The position numbers and the translations under genes were made by a program. The notes under the pieces are model-generated. The model saw nothing but the letters and a program-made list of their open reading frames with translations. It had not been told where the DNA came from and did not search any database. Below, in pieces: positions 54,632 through 64,000 of a stretch of 64,000 bases of DNA (the first letter of the stretch is position 1; each line of letters starts with the position of its first letter). This DNA comes from Agapetus fuscipes (taxonomy: Eukaryota; Arthropoda; Insecta; Trichoptera; Glossosomatidae), in assembly GCA_951799405.1 (NCBI GenBank), contig OX637338.1, forward strand, positions 20,285,297 through 20,349,296, read 5' to 3'.

Positions 54632-55670
54632 TGTAGAGTTCTCTCTTTTTCAACCAATAATTATATCGCTATGACTTGCGGCAGATCTTGGGGTGGAGGA
54701 AGGGAGATCTCAAGGGGAGGAGAGGGAAGAGATGCACCCCTGACGATGCAAGGGATGGGGGAGTCTGATTTGGCACGGCGATCGATACGGATGTGTTTTG
54801 ATTCTCTAAACACTAAAAATAATTAATTTCATTTTCTAATTTTAATAAATTCGGGAGTTGGATCTTGCGCGGCGATCGATACGGATGTGTTTTGATTCTC
54901 TAAACACTAAAAATAATTAAATTTTGATTTTCTAATTTTTTAATAAACTCGGGGAGTTGGATCTTGCACGGCGATCGATACGGATGTGTTTTGATTCTAT
55001 AAACACTAAAAATAATTAATTTCATTTTCTAATTTTTAATAAACTCGGGACTCGGATTTTGACTGGCGATCGATACGGATGTTTTTTTCGTTTTCTTAAC
55101 ACTAAAAAAATAATTAATTTCATTCCTCTAAATTCAAATAATAAGTTTTCAATTAAAGGAATATTAATCAGAACATTTTAAAAACGTATCTTTGAACTTC
55201 AAACTTAAATAATAACTTTTATAAATATTAAGCGCGGAAATTCTATTGATTTAATTTGGCATTATTATTGTGAAGTGAAAAGTGCAGTGGTTATATTTCT
55301 TATTGGGATCCGGCCTTTCATTATTTAAAATTAAAATTAACTATTTACGTATAATACAGAGTTGTTCCTGAGCTGTTTTCCTGGGCTGAGTTTTCTTTGA
55401 TTAAACTAACAGATTAACTAAAAATCCACTAAACTAAAACTAAATTTCATTGAACATATTACTTTATTTCATTTTTATGTTGGTGTTTTCTTTCAGAGTT
55501 TCTCATCGCTGTGTACTAGGTTATAAATATTTACTTTCAGGGATTCATCGACTTACCTGTGCGGGGGAAAGATTTTCCTACTTATTTTCTTATCGATGCA
55601 TAATTGTTAATTATAAGTTTATTTCAGAGATTCATTGACTTAACTAAGCGGAGGGAGGTTTTCTTCTTAT
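54632..55670 (+). mobile_element. LTR-like block 1 with ~105-bp subrepeats
   Basis: Starts TGTAGAGTTCTCTC. The first 223 bp (to 54,854) are identical by eye to 59,948-60,170. Inside are four tandem ~100-bp subrepeats, each with GGCGATCGATACGGATGT, AACACTAAAAATAATTAA and TAATAAAYTCGGG (54,770-55,140). The remainder (GCGCGGAAATTCT, AAAGTGCAGTGG, TTGGTGTTTTCTTTCAG) aligns with block 2 but with much divergence. The right boundary is approximate. It may be the 5' LTR of a non-autonomous element. Confidence 0.65.
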
Positions 55671-57267
55671 CTTCGACAAAGTAGTTATTTACTGTCGCTG
55701 TCATTTATGTACTAACGCTACACACACACACCACTATTGACATTTTGAATTAAATTAGATTCTCTCTCTTGCTGGAATTCTGCAATGTTATATTGAATTA
55801 AGAAATGTTTGGTTCGCTTGCATTCGAGATATACTGATTCCTGAAGTCAGCCGTTCCCAATGTCGTTTCCTTACCGAATGGTCCTTCCTGAAATTTCCCT
55901 TGTTGTGGAAAACGGTTGAACGAGTTTGTCCGGTGGGTAGTGTATCGCATAGGTTTGCAAGATGATGGGACCTTTTGTCGTAGTTTATAAATGTGGGTCT
56001 GGTGTTGAACGTTCCACAGTCACGGGAAGACCCTAGTTTCAGGAAAATTCCTGAAAAACTATAACATTCAATGCAGAATTACCTAATCACTCTTACACAT
56101 TACGGAATGCTGCTCTCCTTGAGGTGGTGAGAATGAAAGAATGATTATGAAGGATTTGCATGTTGCATGAATTACCTATAAGTAAGGCCTGAAAGTAAAC
56201 CATCTGAAGGTGAAAATGTATTCCAAACACACCACTACACATCCATCATACTAGGGGTTGGCCAAGCTAGTAAAATACAAATTTCACAAATAAATTATAA
56301 ACAAACAACTCTGCAGTATGTGCTGAAGCTGAAATGCCTGCAATCTCATATCGAGATACACAAAGAATAACGCAGATGTACCTAATGCAGTTGAATATGA
56401 AAACCGCTGAGTGACCTTGGTCATAATATGTTCCTGATCACAACAAAGTTCCTGAAAATTGGCAGCCGGCCTCTGGCCAAATACAACCGGATATGTTCCT
56501 GACCTTCTGATCGCAACGAGAGTTCCTGAAATGATCTGGGCTCACTCAGCTGGATTAGTGTTCCATGATCTCTGATCATATGTACTTGGAGTTTGCTTGG
56601 AGCCAACATTATTGCAGTAACTTGTAGCTGAACACACACAATCCAGACTAACCTTCCTGTCCCGTGGTTTTTTGCAGCAAAAGATTACCATACGGAGAAG
56701 TTGGGTAGGGTACAAGGGGAATTGGAGGAGGTACTCAAAAGGCCGTTGGGGCCATTTGCCATGATTAATTAGAGTCACTTAATCGACGAGGGTGTCGAAA
56801 TCTTAGATTCACGCCGCGTGTATCCGAATCCTTTCCTTGAAATAACTAATAAAGGTCCATTTTGCAGTGCCTTTCAGATGACCGGTGGTCACAGAAAGAT
56901 GCTGTAAAAGCCATGAACCTATTAATTACAGGTGGACGCGCAAAGGTAAGAATTACAACAAAGAAGAGATCGCCTTGCATGTAATTACTTTCACTAACAA
57001 ACTAAAACTTAACTGCCTTTCATTTCGCAATTTTTATGTCATTTATGTTTTTATCTGAAAATAATTTCGACTACCTTATATTCCAATTAATTAAACTCGC
57101 ACACATTAAGACCGTTCCGTAATTAATAGCGCTTAAATCTCGTCGCCTTAAAAATAATTGTAGTTCATACTACCTCATCTTTGATCGCGTAAACGCAAAA
57201 TCAATACTCGTTATAATCTTATAAAAAGGTAGAAATGTATGAGGGGTACACCTCCCAAAAAGTACTT
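55671..57267. other. Unassigned DNA between LTR-like blocks
   Basis: No gag, protease, polymerase or integrase motif is visible on either strand. A 39-codon open stretch at about 56,630-56,765 (plus) preceded by TTTTTTGCAG has a coding-like composition, but no homology that I recognise. Confidence 0.35.
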
Positions 57268-57683
57268 GGGTTTGCCACTAAAGTAGATTTTGAAACGGTA
57301 AAACAAAAAATTTACACAACGTTCTGTTTCATAATCTTCCACACGACGAGGAGTCCTAACCTTAGCTAGACGATCACATAATAATTGGCCAAAGATAATT
57401 ACTACCTCGGTAGGGGTAGATTGCTCTTCCAGCAGCTGAAACTGAAGGGTGGAAAAGAATCGAAGCAGCCTAGTGCTATTCCTTCAAAGAAGGTTTGTTG
57501 CACTTGAATCCTGGTGATTCCAGGGTATCCTCCCTGCGCCTTCGATCGCTCCACTCCTAACCTAGGAGGAAAAATCCCTCCTTTCGTGCATTCTCTTTCG
57601 TGCCTTTCTCTTTCTCTCTTCGACTCTTCGTTCGTTTGTTCATCCGACCTCTTTTTCGCCAGGGGGGGAACATTACAATTGGG
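57268..57683 (-). repeat. Inverted partner of 60.72-61.17 kb
   Basis: 57,268-57,393 is the near-exact inverse of 61,045-61,167. Its other end, read on the minus strand as TGTAATGTTCCCCCCC at 57,683, resembles TGTAGAGTTCCCCCCCC at 60,722. The middle parts do not align. Both ends in inverse order suggest two members of one repeat with different interiors. Confidence 0.7.
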
Positions 57684-59249
57684 CCAAGTGAACCAGGATG
57701 GGAGGTCATACAAGTATCTCTCATACATTTATTGCGTTTAATAATTTGTGTAAATTTTAAAATCAGTAATTTTTTGTTAAAGAATAAAGAAACTTTAACT
57801 CAAGTAACTTACGTAAACTAGAAGTAAACATACCGCCAGATAATAATAAAGCAAAGTTTAGTCCGCTTAATACACTTTCAAATAAAATAAAAATAAACGT
57901 TGAAGTAATATCACGGGCGTCGTCTTTGTTACCTTACACATGTTTTACGTGCCTCTTGCTTTCTAATGCTATTTTATATTTCACCCTATATTAGGACTTG
58001 AAATGAAGTTTTCCTCTTTCCGATTTAATTTTATTTTGAACATTTGAATTTTCTACATCTTGTGATGAGATGATAAATTGTTATTATGTGAAACAGGTTA
58101 TTGCACTTTGCGCAATATTAAACCTTTGTGAGATATCATATTATGTGTATTGTGAGGTAAATTCACTTTGCCTTAAATTTTAGACTCACTAAGCTCTTGA
58201 GGTGTGGAAACACACTAAAACAGAGCTTAACACTTAAGTTTATTAAAATAAGGGTATGTAATTTTGGGGTGGTAGCGGCTCTTTAGATGGGTGGCAAAAC
58301 TAAGCAATGTATCTCTGGAATTGACAATTTCAGTGTCAAGACAGCAAATTTATTGCTTCATCTAAAATTTGATTATTTGCATGGTATAATTGCCTTTCTT
58401 TGGACACGAAGTGATGTCATTGTTGCTAAGATTTTATGCAAACAAAAAAATGGAAGGGAACTGAGCCTCTCAAGTCGGAACATGTGTGGAGTGATTGGGG
58501 TGGAAATAATCTAAAAAGTCGTAAATTTTGGTTTGTTATTTTAACTATCGTGGGACGTGATAAAAATTTAGTTCACTCAAACGACAAAAAAAATTAAAAG
58601 GGATTTAAATTATGGATTTTGAGCGCGTGAAGTGGTCTTTTTTTTCGGAACCAATAACTCTGAGGAACGTTAATCTTTCAATTTATTTTTCAAGAAATAA
58701 AATTTTATGGTCGTGAAAGAAATAACGCTTAAAACAAGGGTGGGATTTTTTTTTACACAGGACCCTTGATCTGTTCGTTTCCAGGAAATTTGGAGCGGCC
58801 CTGAATATTAATGTGTTATTTTTTTAGTTTTATGGGTCCATGTCGTGTTGGCCATAATATTATTTTATGCCGTGTCGATCGATGGGGATCACTTGGGTTG
58901 CATAATATCATTCTGCCTTACGGGGGAGCCGGGTTTTAGTATTGTAATTTTTTTAAGACACTTAATATTTTATATATTAAAATGTTATCTCAATTAAGTT
59001 TCAAATGAGCATTTATTTTCCTGGAATGGTGTTTTCCATTTCGATAATCTGCTATTTGGGTTAACTATTTTATCTGTTTAAAGTAACAGTTGTGCTAAAG
59101 TTTTGGGGGAATATATCGCCTCATTACGGTTGAATAGCGTTTGTTTGACGTACATTTAAATTTAATATTAAATAAAACGCTAGGTACCTTGAATGGTTAT
59201 ACAAAACTAAAACTAGTGTGAATCCTAGTTAAGGTATATACTTGACATT
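57684..59249. other. Unassigned DNA
   Basis: A short stretch at 58,186-58,245 (AGCTCTTGAGGTGTGGAAAC to AGTTTATTAAAATA) is a decayed SINE-A 3' end. Otherwise nothing is recognised. Confidence 0.4.
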
Positions 59250-59482
59250 GTTCCTTGACTTGTGGACCGGTATGAGGCTGACCACCCGTACGGTCGAGGT
59301 TGTTTTACTTTGCTGATGTCACTTATGTTTCGGGGAGTGGCGGTAAAAGTTTCTTTTAACATTTGGGGTTTGATTTGTTGATGCACACACGAAGTGTGAT
59401 GGCCTGGGCTAACGTGCGTCTGATTGTGGGCGTGCATTAATTTCGAATCTTCGGTATTGGTACATCTTTGCTGCATTGTAAA
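59250..59482 (+). repeat. TTAGA-tail repeat, old copy
   Basis: Sense from TTCCTTGACTTGTGGACCGG through GACCACCCGTACGGTCG and GTGGCGGTAAAAG to CTTTGCTGCATTG. Heavily substituted. It starts at the common 5' boundary. Confidence 0.75.
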
Positions 59483-59947
59483 GATAGTTGAGTGTCAGGT
59501 ACATTAAATTTGGGACAATTGGTTATTGTTTAGTTTTAGTTACCTACTTGCCTGCGTTGTTGTATGGCAGAACTGAAATTTTGGTTTCGAATGCGTTTTC
59601 AATGATTTACGCACGAACATGGTTTAATTGAAAATCTTGGATCCCTGTGTAAGGCATATTCACTAAATAGTCCAAGTGTTTTTTTTAATTCTTTGGGTTG
59701 AGAGATGAAGCATGACTTAAAGTGGGCCGTGATTGGGGGTGGAAACGAAAGGACACATGTGTTACACACATGCGTTATGCGACACCTTATCGGGATTGAG
59801 CGCGTATAATTTGAAAAAAAGGGGCTTGGGGAGAGGAAAAAAAGATATATGTCGACTTGAACCTGTTGGTTGAACAGTGAACGAGAACCTTGGGAAAAAT
59901 TTCTCAAAATAACAAGATTGCCATTTTTCTAAATTTTTGGGGGAAAT
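59483..59947. other. Unassigned DNA ending in a purine tract
   Basis: TTTTTGGGGGAAAT immediately before the LTR-like block at 59,948 looks like a polypurine tract, the expected neighbour of a 3' LTR. Confidence 0.4.
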
Positions 59948-60721
59948 TGTAGAGTTCTCTCTTTTTCAACCAATAATTATATCGCTATGACTTGCGGCAG
60001 ATCTTGGGGTGGAGGAAGGGAGATCTCAAGGGGAGGAGAGGGAAGAGATGCACCCCTGACGATGCAAGGGATGGGGGAGTCTGATTTGGCACGGCGATCG
60101 ATACGGATGTGTTTTGATTCTCTAAACACTAAAAATAATTAATTTCATTTTCTAATTTTAATAAATTCGGAAAGTCGGATTTTTGTCGCCAATCGATACA
60201 CACGTGTTCTGTTTAAATCCCAAACACTGAAAATATAAATTCTATTACGTAATTTTAATAAACGCGAATCTCAATCCGGTGCGACAGCCGACACGCGTGT
60301 GGGTTTTTCATTCTCTAAGCTCGTAAAATTATAAACTCTGGTTTTCTAAACTCCGATAAGAAATTCTCAATTAAATATAAACTTAATCAATCAAACCCGA
60401 AATAAACCTTTTTAAACGTTTTAATAAAATGATGGACCTTATAAATATTAAACGCGGAAATTCTCTTTTGTTTACTTTAAATAATAATTGTGAGAGTGGA
60501 AGTGCAGTGTCTTATTTCTTTTGGGTTCCGGCATTTCAAACCACTTGTCTGAATTAATTTCATGTTGGTGTTTCTTTCAGGAGTATTCATTGTTTGCTTT
60601 CTGTTAATTATAAATGTATTTTCAGGGATTCAATGGCTTACCTGAGTGGGGGAATGCTGGTGTTTCTTTCAAGTTTACTTATTGCTCGATTTCTGTTAAT
60701 TATAAATGTATTTTCAGCAAC
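59948..60721 (+). mobile_element. LTR-like block 2
   Basis: Starts TGTAGAGTTCTCTC. The first 223 bp equal block 1. After 60,170 the subrepeats are strongly diverged (ATCGATACACACGTG, CCGACACGCGTGTGGG). A ~75-bp unit (GTTGGTGTTTCTTTCAGG.., GTTAATTATAAATGTATTTT) then occurs twice (60,564-60,627 and 60,657-60,717), the second ending CAGCAAC before another TGTAGAGTT at 60,722. Confidence 0.65.
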
Positions 60722-61167
60722 TGTAGAGTTCCCCCCCCTGATGAAAAGATGGAGTAGTGGACGAGTGGTCCATCTTGGGTATTCTGGAAATGGTGTTATG
60801 GTATGGTGGTACAGGCGAGCCAAAGGCCGTGCTCCTGCCTCCATAACATTTAAATGATGAGGTCTCCATAGTTCTCCAAATGGTGAGATCTTCCCTCTCA
60901 GAGAGATTGTTGAAGACCTTTCCTTGGTCCATGATGAAGGTGAAGGTAGATCAGAGATCTTGGAATCCTTGTGGATGCTGGTGCTGCTCGAACTGGAACT
61001 GGTAAATGTCCCTCGCTGCCTCCTCAGGTGATCGTCGTCGTAGTTTTGGCCATTTGTGTGATCGTCTAGCTAAGGTTAGGACTCCTCGTCGCGTGGAAGA
61101 TTATGAAACGGAACGTTGTGTAAATTTTTTGTTTTACCGTTTCAAAATCTACTTTAGTGGCAAACCC
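60722..61167 (+). repeat. TGTAGAGTTCCCC repeat unit
   Basis: Starts TGTAGAGTTCCCCCCCC and ends with the 123-bp block that is inverted at 57,268-57,393. Open for 68 codons across the end (61,006-61,212), with no recognised domain. Confidence 0.6.
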
Positions 61168-63060
61168 AAATTCGTTATCGTTTGGTGTGGAACATACGCA
61201 TTTTCTAACTAAATTGTAAATTCAAAATTATAATTAAAAAGCTTACGAGATTTAAGTAACGTGTATTGTAAAATGACTATATGATATTAAAACCGATTTT
61301 AAAACAAGTGACTTTAATTTTTAATGGGATTTTGTTTTCTGTGAAATTACTAGAACCCGCTCTGGTAAGGTCACGGCGTATAGAAAAAACACGGCAGTCA
61401 ACGTATTCAAAGGCGTATACAAAATGAGGAACAAGGAAAAAGGGGGGACGCAGATCGCGAAAAGTTAATTGATGTGTTAATTTTGTTAGTCTTTTTATTT
61501 GACAGATTACATAAATTTACAAAATAACATTATAATAACAATATGAATAAATTACATTGTGCCTAAATGTATTACGTATAATATATTTATAATGATATGC
61601 AAAATCTACCTCCACCCACCCCATATTTACTTTAATTAAAATCCCACCTCTAAGTAGAAAATCTGCCTGCTAGCTCCAATGGAGAAGTCGGGGACTTGCG
61701 ACCCCGAAGTGAGATTAACCGATCGGTTTACAAGCTTGACGCTCTCTCTCTTCTACCAAAGAATCGTCACAGGACTTTAGCACGCTAATTTTTGGAAAAA
61801 GGAAAGGAAGTCTTGTCACCAGCTTCGACTAAGTGTTACCCCACTGGGTCGGATATTTCAGCATTCCCGTTACCAAAACTTAACGCGCGCCTACTCCATA
61901 CTCTATTCCAAGCTGCTTTTGTTAGGGAAGACAGCTTCTAATTTACCCCATCATTCCACCAAAATTCGCAATACCATGGCACCGTCTGATGCTCAGCAAG
62001 TCCGGCCAAGTAGACCCGAGACAGATGCCAAAATAAAGAAAACCTGGCAAAACAATAATTGTGGAAATATCTACTCCATAACCTGTTCCTGGTGCACCTC
62101 AATATCGGGAAAACCCGATATGGGTGGAAGACCCGAAGCACAGACTACGAAAGACCTTTCCACATCCCCATAAATAATGCCTTAACCAATCGAAATTCGA
62201 ATGGTAGAAAAATAATTGTGCAAACCGCTTTACTCACGGACAGGAACACGCCACTGGTTTTAAGTTTGTATTAATGTCGCGACATTAGTTATTTTTAGTG
62301 CAATCAGCTTAATTATTTTCTCCCGGCAGCATCTCAGGTCCATTATCAGCTCCATCCTCACACAAACACCCACAAATCAAATATTAAACAGCAATTTTCA
62401 GGATTTTAGCTAATGATTTTACACAGAAGAGACACGTCACCCACGGGAAACAGATCGAAACTGAATTCAACCCAGCAATGGAGTTGTCAAAGGACAGCTC
62501 AAGGTTTTTTTATGAGGGTACCTTTTTTTTGTTCCAAGTTTTTAAGTGCCATAGAAAGATATATAATACTTTGTATAGAATTACGGATGTTTAAACGAAT
62601 ATAGATGGAGTCAGATCTTTACATTCCCCCCTAATTTTATGGAAGGTTTTCAAGAGTTTACGAATGGAAAAGTTATCAGAAAATTCTTTAGTTAAAGATA
62701 TGAAAAAAAAATATTAATGCATCAATATTATTTCCGAATTGAGCTCGCGCACAAATATTTGTATCATTTTACTTCATTTATGTTTATCTTCGCACAAATT
62801 TGTAGAACGATCGATATTTTTATTTTCCATCACTGGATTTCCATGCTTTGGTTACCGCACTGCTCTGTTTTGTCGTTCGCTCTGTCCGCTGCATTCCTCC
62901 TTCCAATATCTCACACACATCTGGAAGCGCTTAGGGTAGCGTCAGTCCCCCGCCTCCCTTGCTCTTCTCCCCCCTAAAAGTCTTACCCCGTGGACCATTT
63001 CAACATAATATTATGCGTGTACTTTTGTGGGCGAGAATTTAAAATAAAAAATGATATATG
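61168..63060. other. Unassigned DNA
   Basis: Contains a perfect 16-bp palindrome TAATGTCGCGACATTA (62,272-62,287). TGTCGCGACA could be an LTR tip, but no partner was found. Open frames up to 86 codons show no domain. Confidence 0.4.
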
Positions 63061-63176
63061 CACTTGTGTTCATAAATCAGTAATGTTTATTTTCCAAATC
63101 AGAACATATTATCATCGCATTGGCACAACGTATTATATCAATTGAAGGTAATAGTCATAAATAAAATCAGACAAAA

Positions 63177-63881
63177 TTATTTTTCAAATGCAATCGTGTT
63201 CAATTCTTTTAAGGCGTTGACCTTCTCCTTCCCATTTCTTTTTAACCGTCGCCGCAACTTTGTCCTTCGTCTCCGCTTGGTGTAGTCAGCATTCGTCTTT
63301 CGTGGACATGACTCTTCATGTTTAGGACATCTGGAATCCTCTGCGGTTGAGTTCACTCTAGCTCTCGTGATTTCCTCTATGTCTTGTATCATCCTCAGGT
63401 ATTCAGCGGCTTCACAGGCTGTAGATTTTCCGGTCACACTCCACATTCTCCATACATCGTCTGGATAATGTCTCATCACGTCTTCAACAGCTTGGGTTTT
63501 ATCCTGGGGTGGTATCACGGATTGCGACAGCATGTAATGCTCGCAGAAATGTTCCACCATATCTTTGTTTCCTTGAGGGTCCCATTTTCCTGTTAATATT
63601 TTTATCCTCGCCTCTCGCTGCTCAATATATCCCCAATATCGTTTCAAAAAGTCTTTCTTGAATTCTGCAAAACATGCCCATTTTGAACGATAAATATCCG
63701 CCCATAGCCGAGCATTTCCAATCAAACATTCATCAACAACCTGCATTGCACGTCCCCCGGCATCCGTTAGTCTTATAAATGTTTCCAATTCTTCTAAGAA
63801 CCGTAAAGGGTATTCGTCAAACCCCGCGAATATCGGCCTCTCAATTTTCAATGGAAGAATCGTCTCCATCTGTTTTTCCAT
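63177..63881 (-). CDS. Retrotransposon gag-like protein, 234 residues
   Basis: The longest open frame in the window, intact from ATG at 63,881 to the stop at 63,177. Residues ~14-170 resemble the retrotransposon gag (capsid) domain of Ty3/gypsy-like elements: PIFAGFDEYPLRFLEELETF near the N terminus, then ECLIGNARLWADIY, FKKDFLKRYWGYIEQREAR, MVEHFCEHY, and a helix around AAEYLRMIQDIEEI. A CPKHEESCP stretch sits where a zinc knuckle would be, but it lacks the CCHC spacing. The C terminus is very basic (KRRRRTKLRRRLKR). In an element it would form the capsid shell around the RNA. No protease or polymerase follows. Downstream on the minus strand come AT-rich sequence and AATAAA at about 63,043-63,160, so it reads as a single-gene unit. 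It may be a gag-only non-autonomous element, a decayed copy cut after gag, or a host-adopted gag. The 5' flank leaves the window. Confidence 0.75.
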   Translation of the reverse strand: MEKQMETILPLKIERPIFAGFDEYPLRFLEELETFIRLTDAGGRAMQVVDECLIGNARLWADIYRSKWACFAEFKKDFLKRYWGYIEQREARIKILTGKWDPQGNKDMVEHFCEHYMLSQSVIPPQDKTQAVEDVMRHYPDDVWRMWSVTGKSTACEAAEYLRMIQDIEEITRARVNSTAEDSRCPKHEESCPRKTNADYTKRRRRTKLRRRLKRNGKEKVNALKELNTIAFEK

Positions 63882-64000
63882 TTATTTTAAAAAAATGCCT
63901 TCCAAAAGCTTCCAAATTACGACAAATTCTGTTGCACCTCAAAACAACACAAAGCAAATACAATCACTCAATGATCACTTATGACGTTCGTTTTTCGAAC
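63882..64000. other. 5' flank of the gag-like frame
   Basis: 119 bp upstream of the ATG on the minus strand, AT-rich, with no recognisable LTR or primer-binding site before the window ends. Confidence 0.4.

Noticed and set aside
56630..56765. 39-codon coding-like stretch after TTTTTTGCAG
   Set aside because: Too short, no homology recognised, and no partner exon visible.
57402..57728. 108-codon minus frame
   Set aside because: Lies inside the repeat pair at 57.3/61.1 kb, the two repeat middles do not match, and no domain is visible.
62272..62287. 16-bp palindrome TAATGTCGCGACATTA as an LTR tip
   Set aside because: No second copy in the window and no target duplication.

Overview
This window looks like intergenic or heterochromatin-like DNA from an animal, most probably an insect. 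The evidence is its mobile-element content: RTE-like and CR1/Jockey-like LINE ends, a Tc1/mariner element with TACAGGGTG-type termini, a hAT MITE with an 8-bp target duplication, a Ty3/gypsy-type solo LTR with a 4-bp duplication, a gag-like ORF, and at least two tRNA-derived SINE families. I found no convincing intact host protein gene, no functional tRNA or rRNA gene, and nothing prokaryotic. Species and order cannot be fixed from the sequence alone.

The dominant component is a roughly 250-bp repeat, here called the TTAGA-tail repeat. Its sense strand starts near CCTTGACTTATAGG and ends in (TTAGA)n. About 25 separate copies on both strands run from 0.7 to 59.5 kb. At 5.0, 7.8 and 9.6 kb it lies directly downstream of an RTE-like LINE C-terminal coding fragment, so it is that LINE's 3' tail. 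Many other copies start at nearly the same 5' position, which suggests a SINE sharing the tail. At 35.8-37.9 kb it forms a head-to-tail array of eight ~264-bp units, followed by a Helitron-like 3' terminus.

A second family (SINE-A) has a tRNA-like head with a CTCGTAA loop, and a third (SINE-B) has a different tRNA-like head. The two are fused at the same junction in two distant copies (24.0 and 43.7 kb), which implies a composite two-headed SINE. At 2.67 kb a nearly complete 5S rRNA-like sequence is joined directly to SINE-A inside its A-box region.

Layout: 0-15 kb holds scattered tail repeats, LINE fragments, the 5S chimera and the hAT MITE. 15-22 kb holds a TA-flanked MITE, an E-box minisatellite with duplicated flank, a LINE remnant and a (GT)n tract. 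22-30 kb holds nested SINEs and long unassigned DNA. 30.7-32.8 kb is a 2,036-bp mariner derivative with ~780-bp inverted arms. 33-40 kb is tail-repeat rich. 41.5-43.1 kb is a higher-order array built of 15-bp monomers. 43-46 kb is a SINE cluster, 45.8-47.1 kb a LINE reverse-transcriptase pseudogene, and 48.5-52.7 kb holds MITEs, a solo LTR and a perfect hairpin. 54.6-61.2 kb holds duplicated LTR-like blocks, and 63.2-63.9 kb a gag-like ORF.

All assignments come from reading the sequence by eye. Family names follow known motif signatures and no database search was run.
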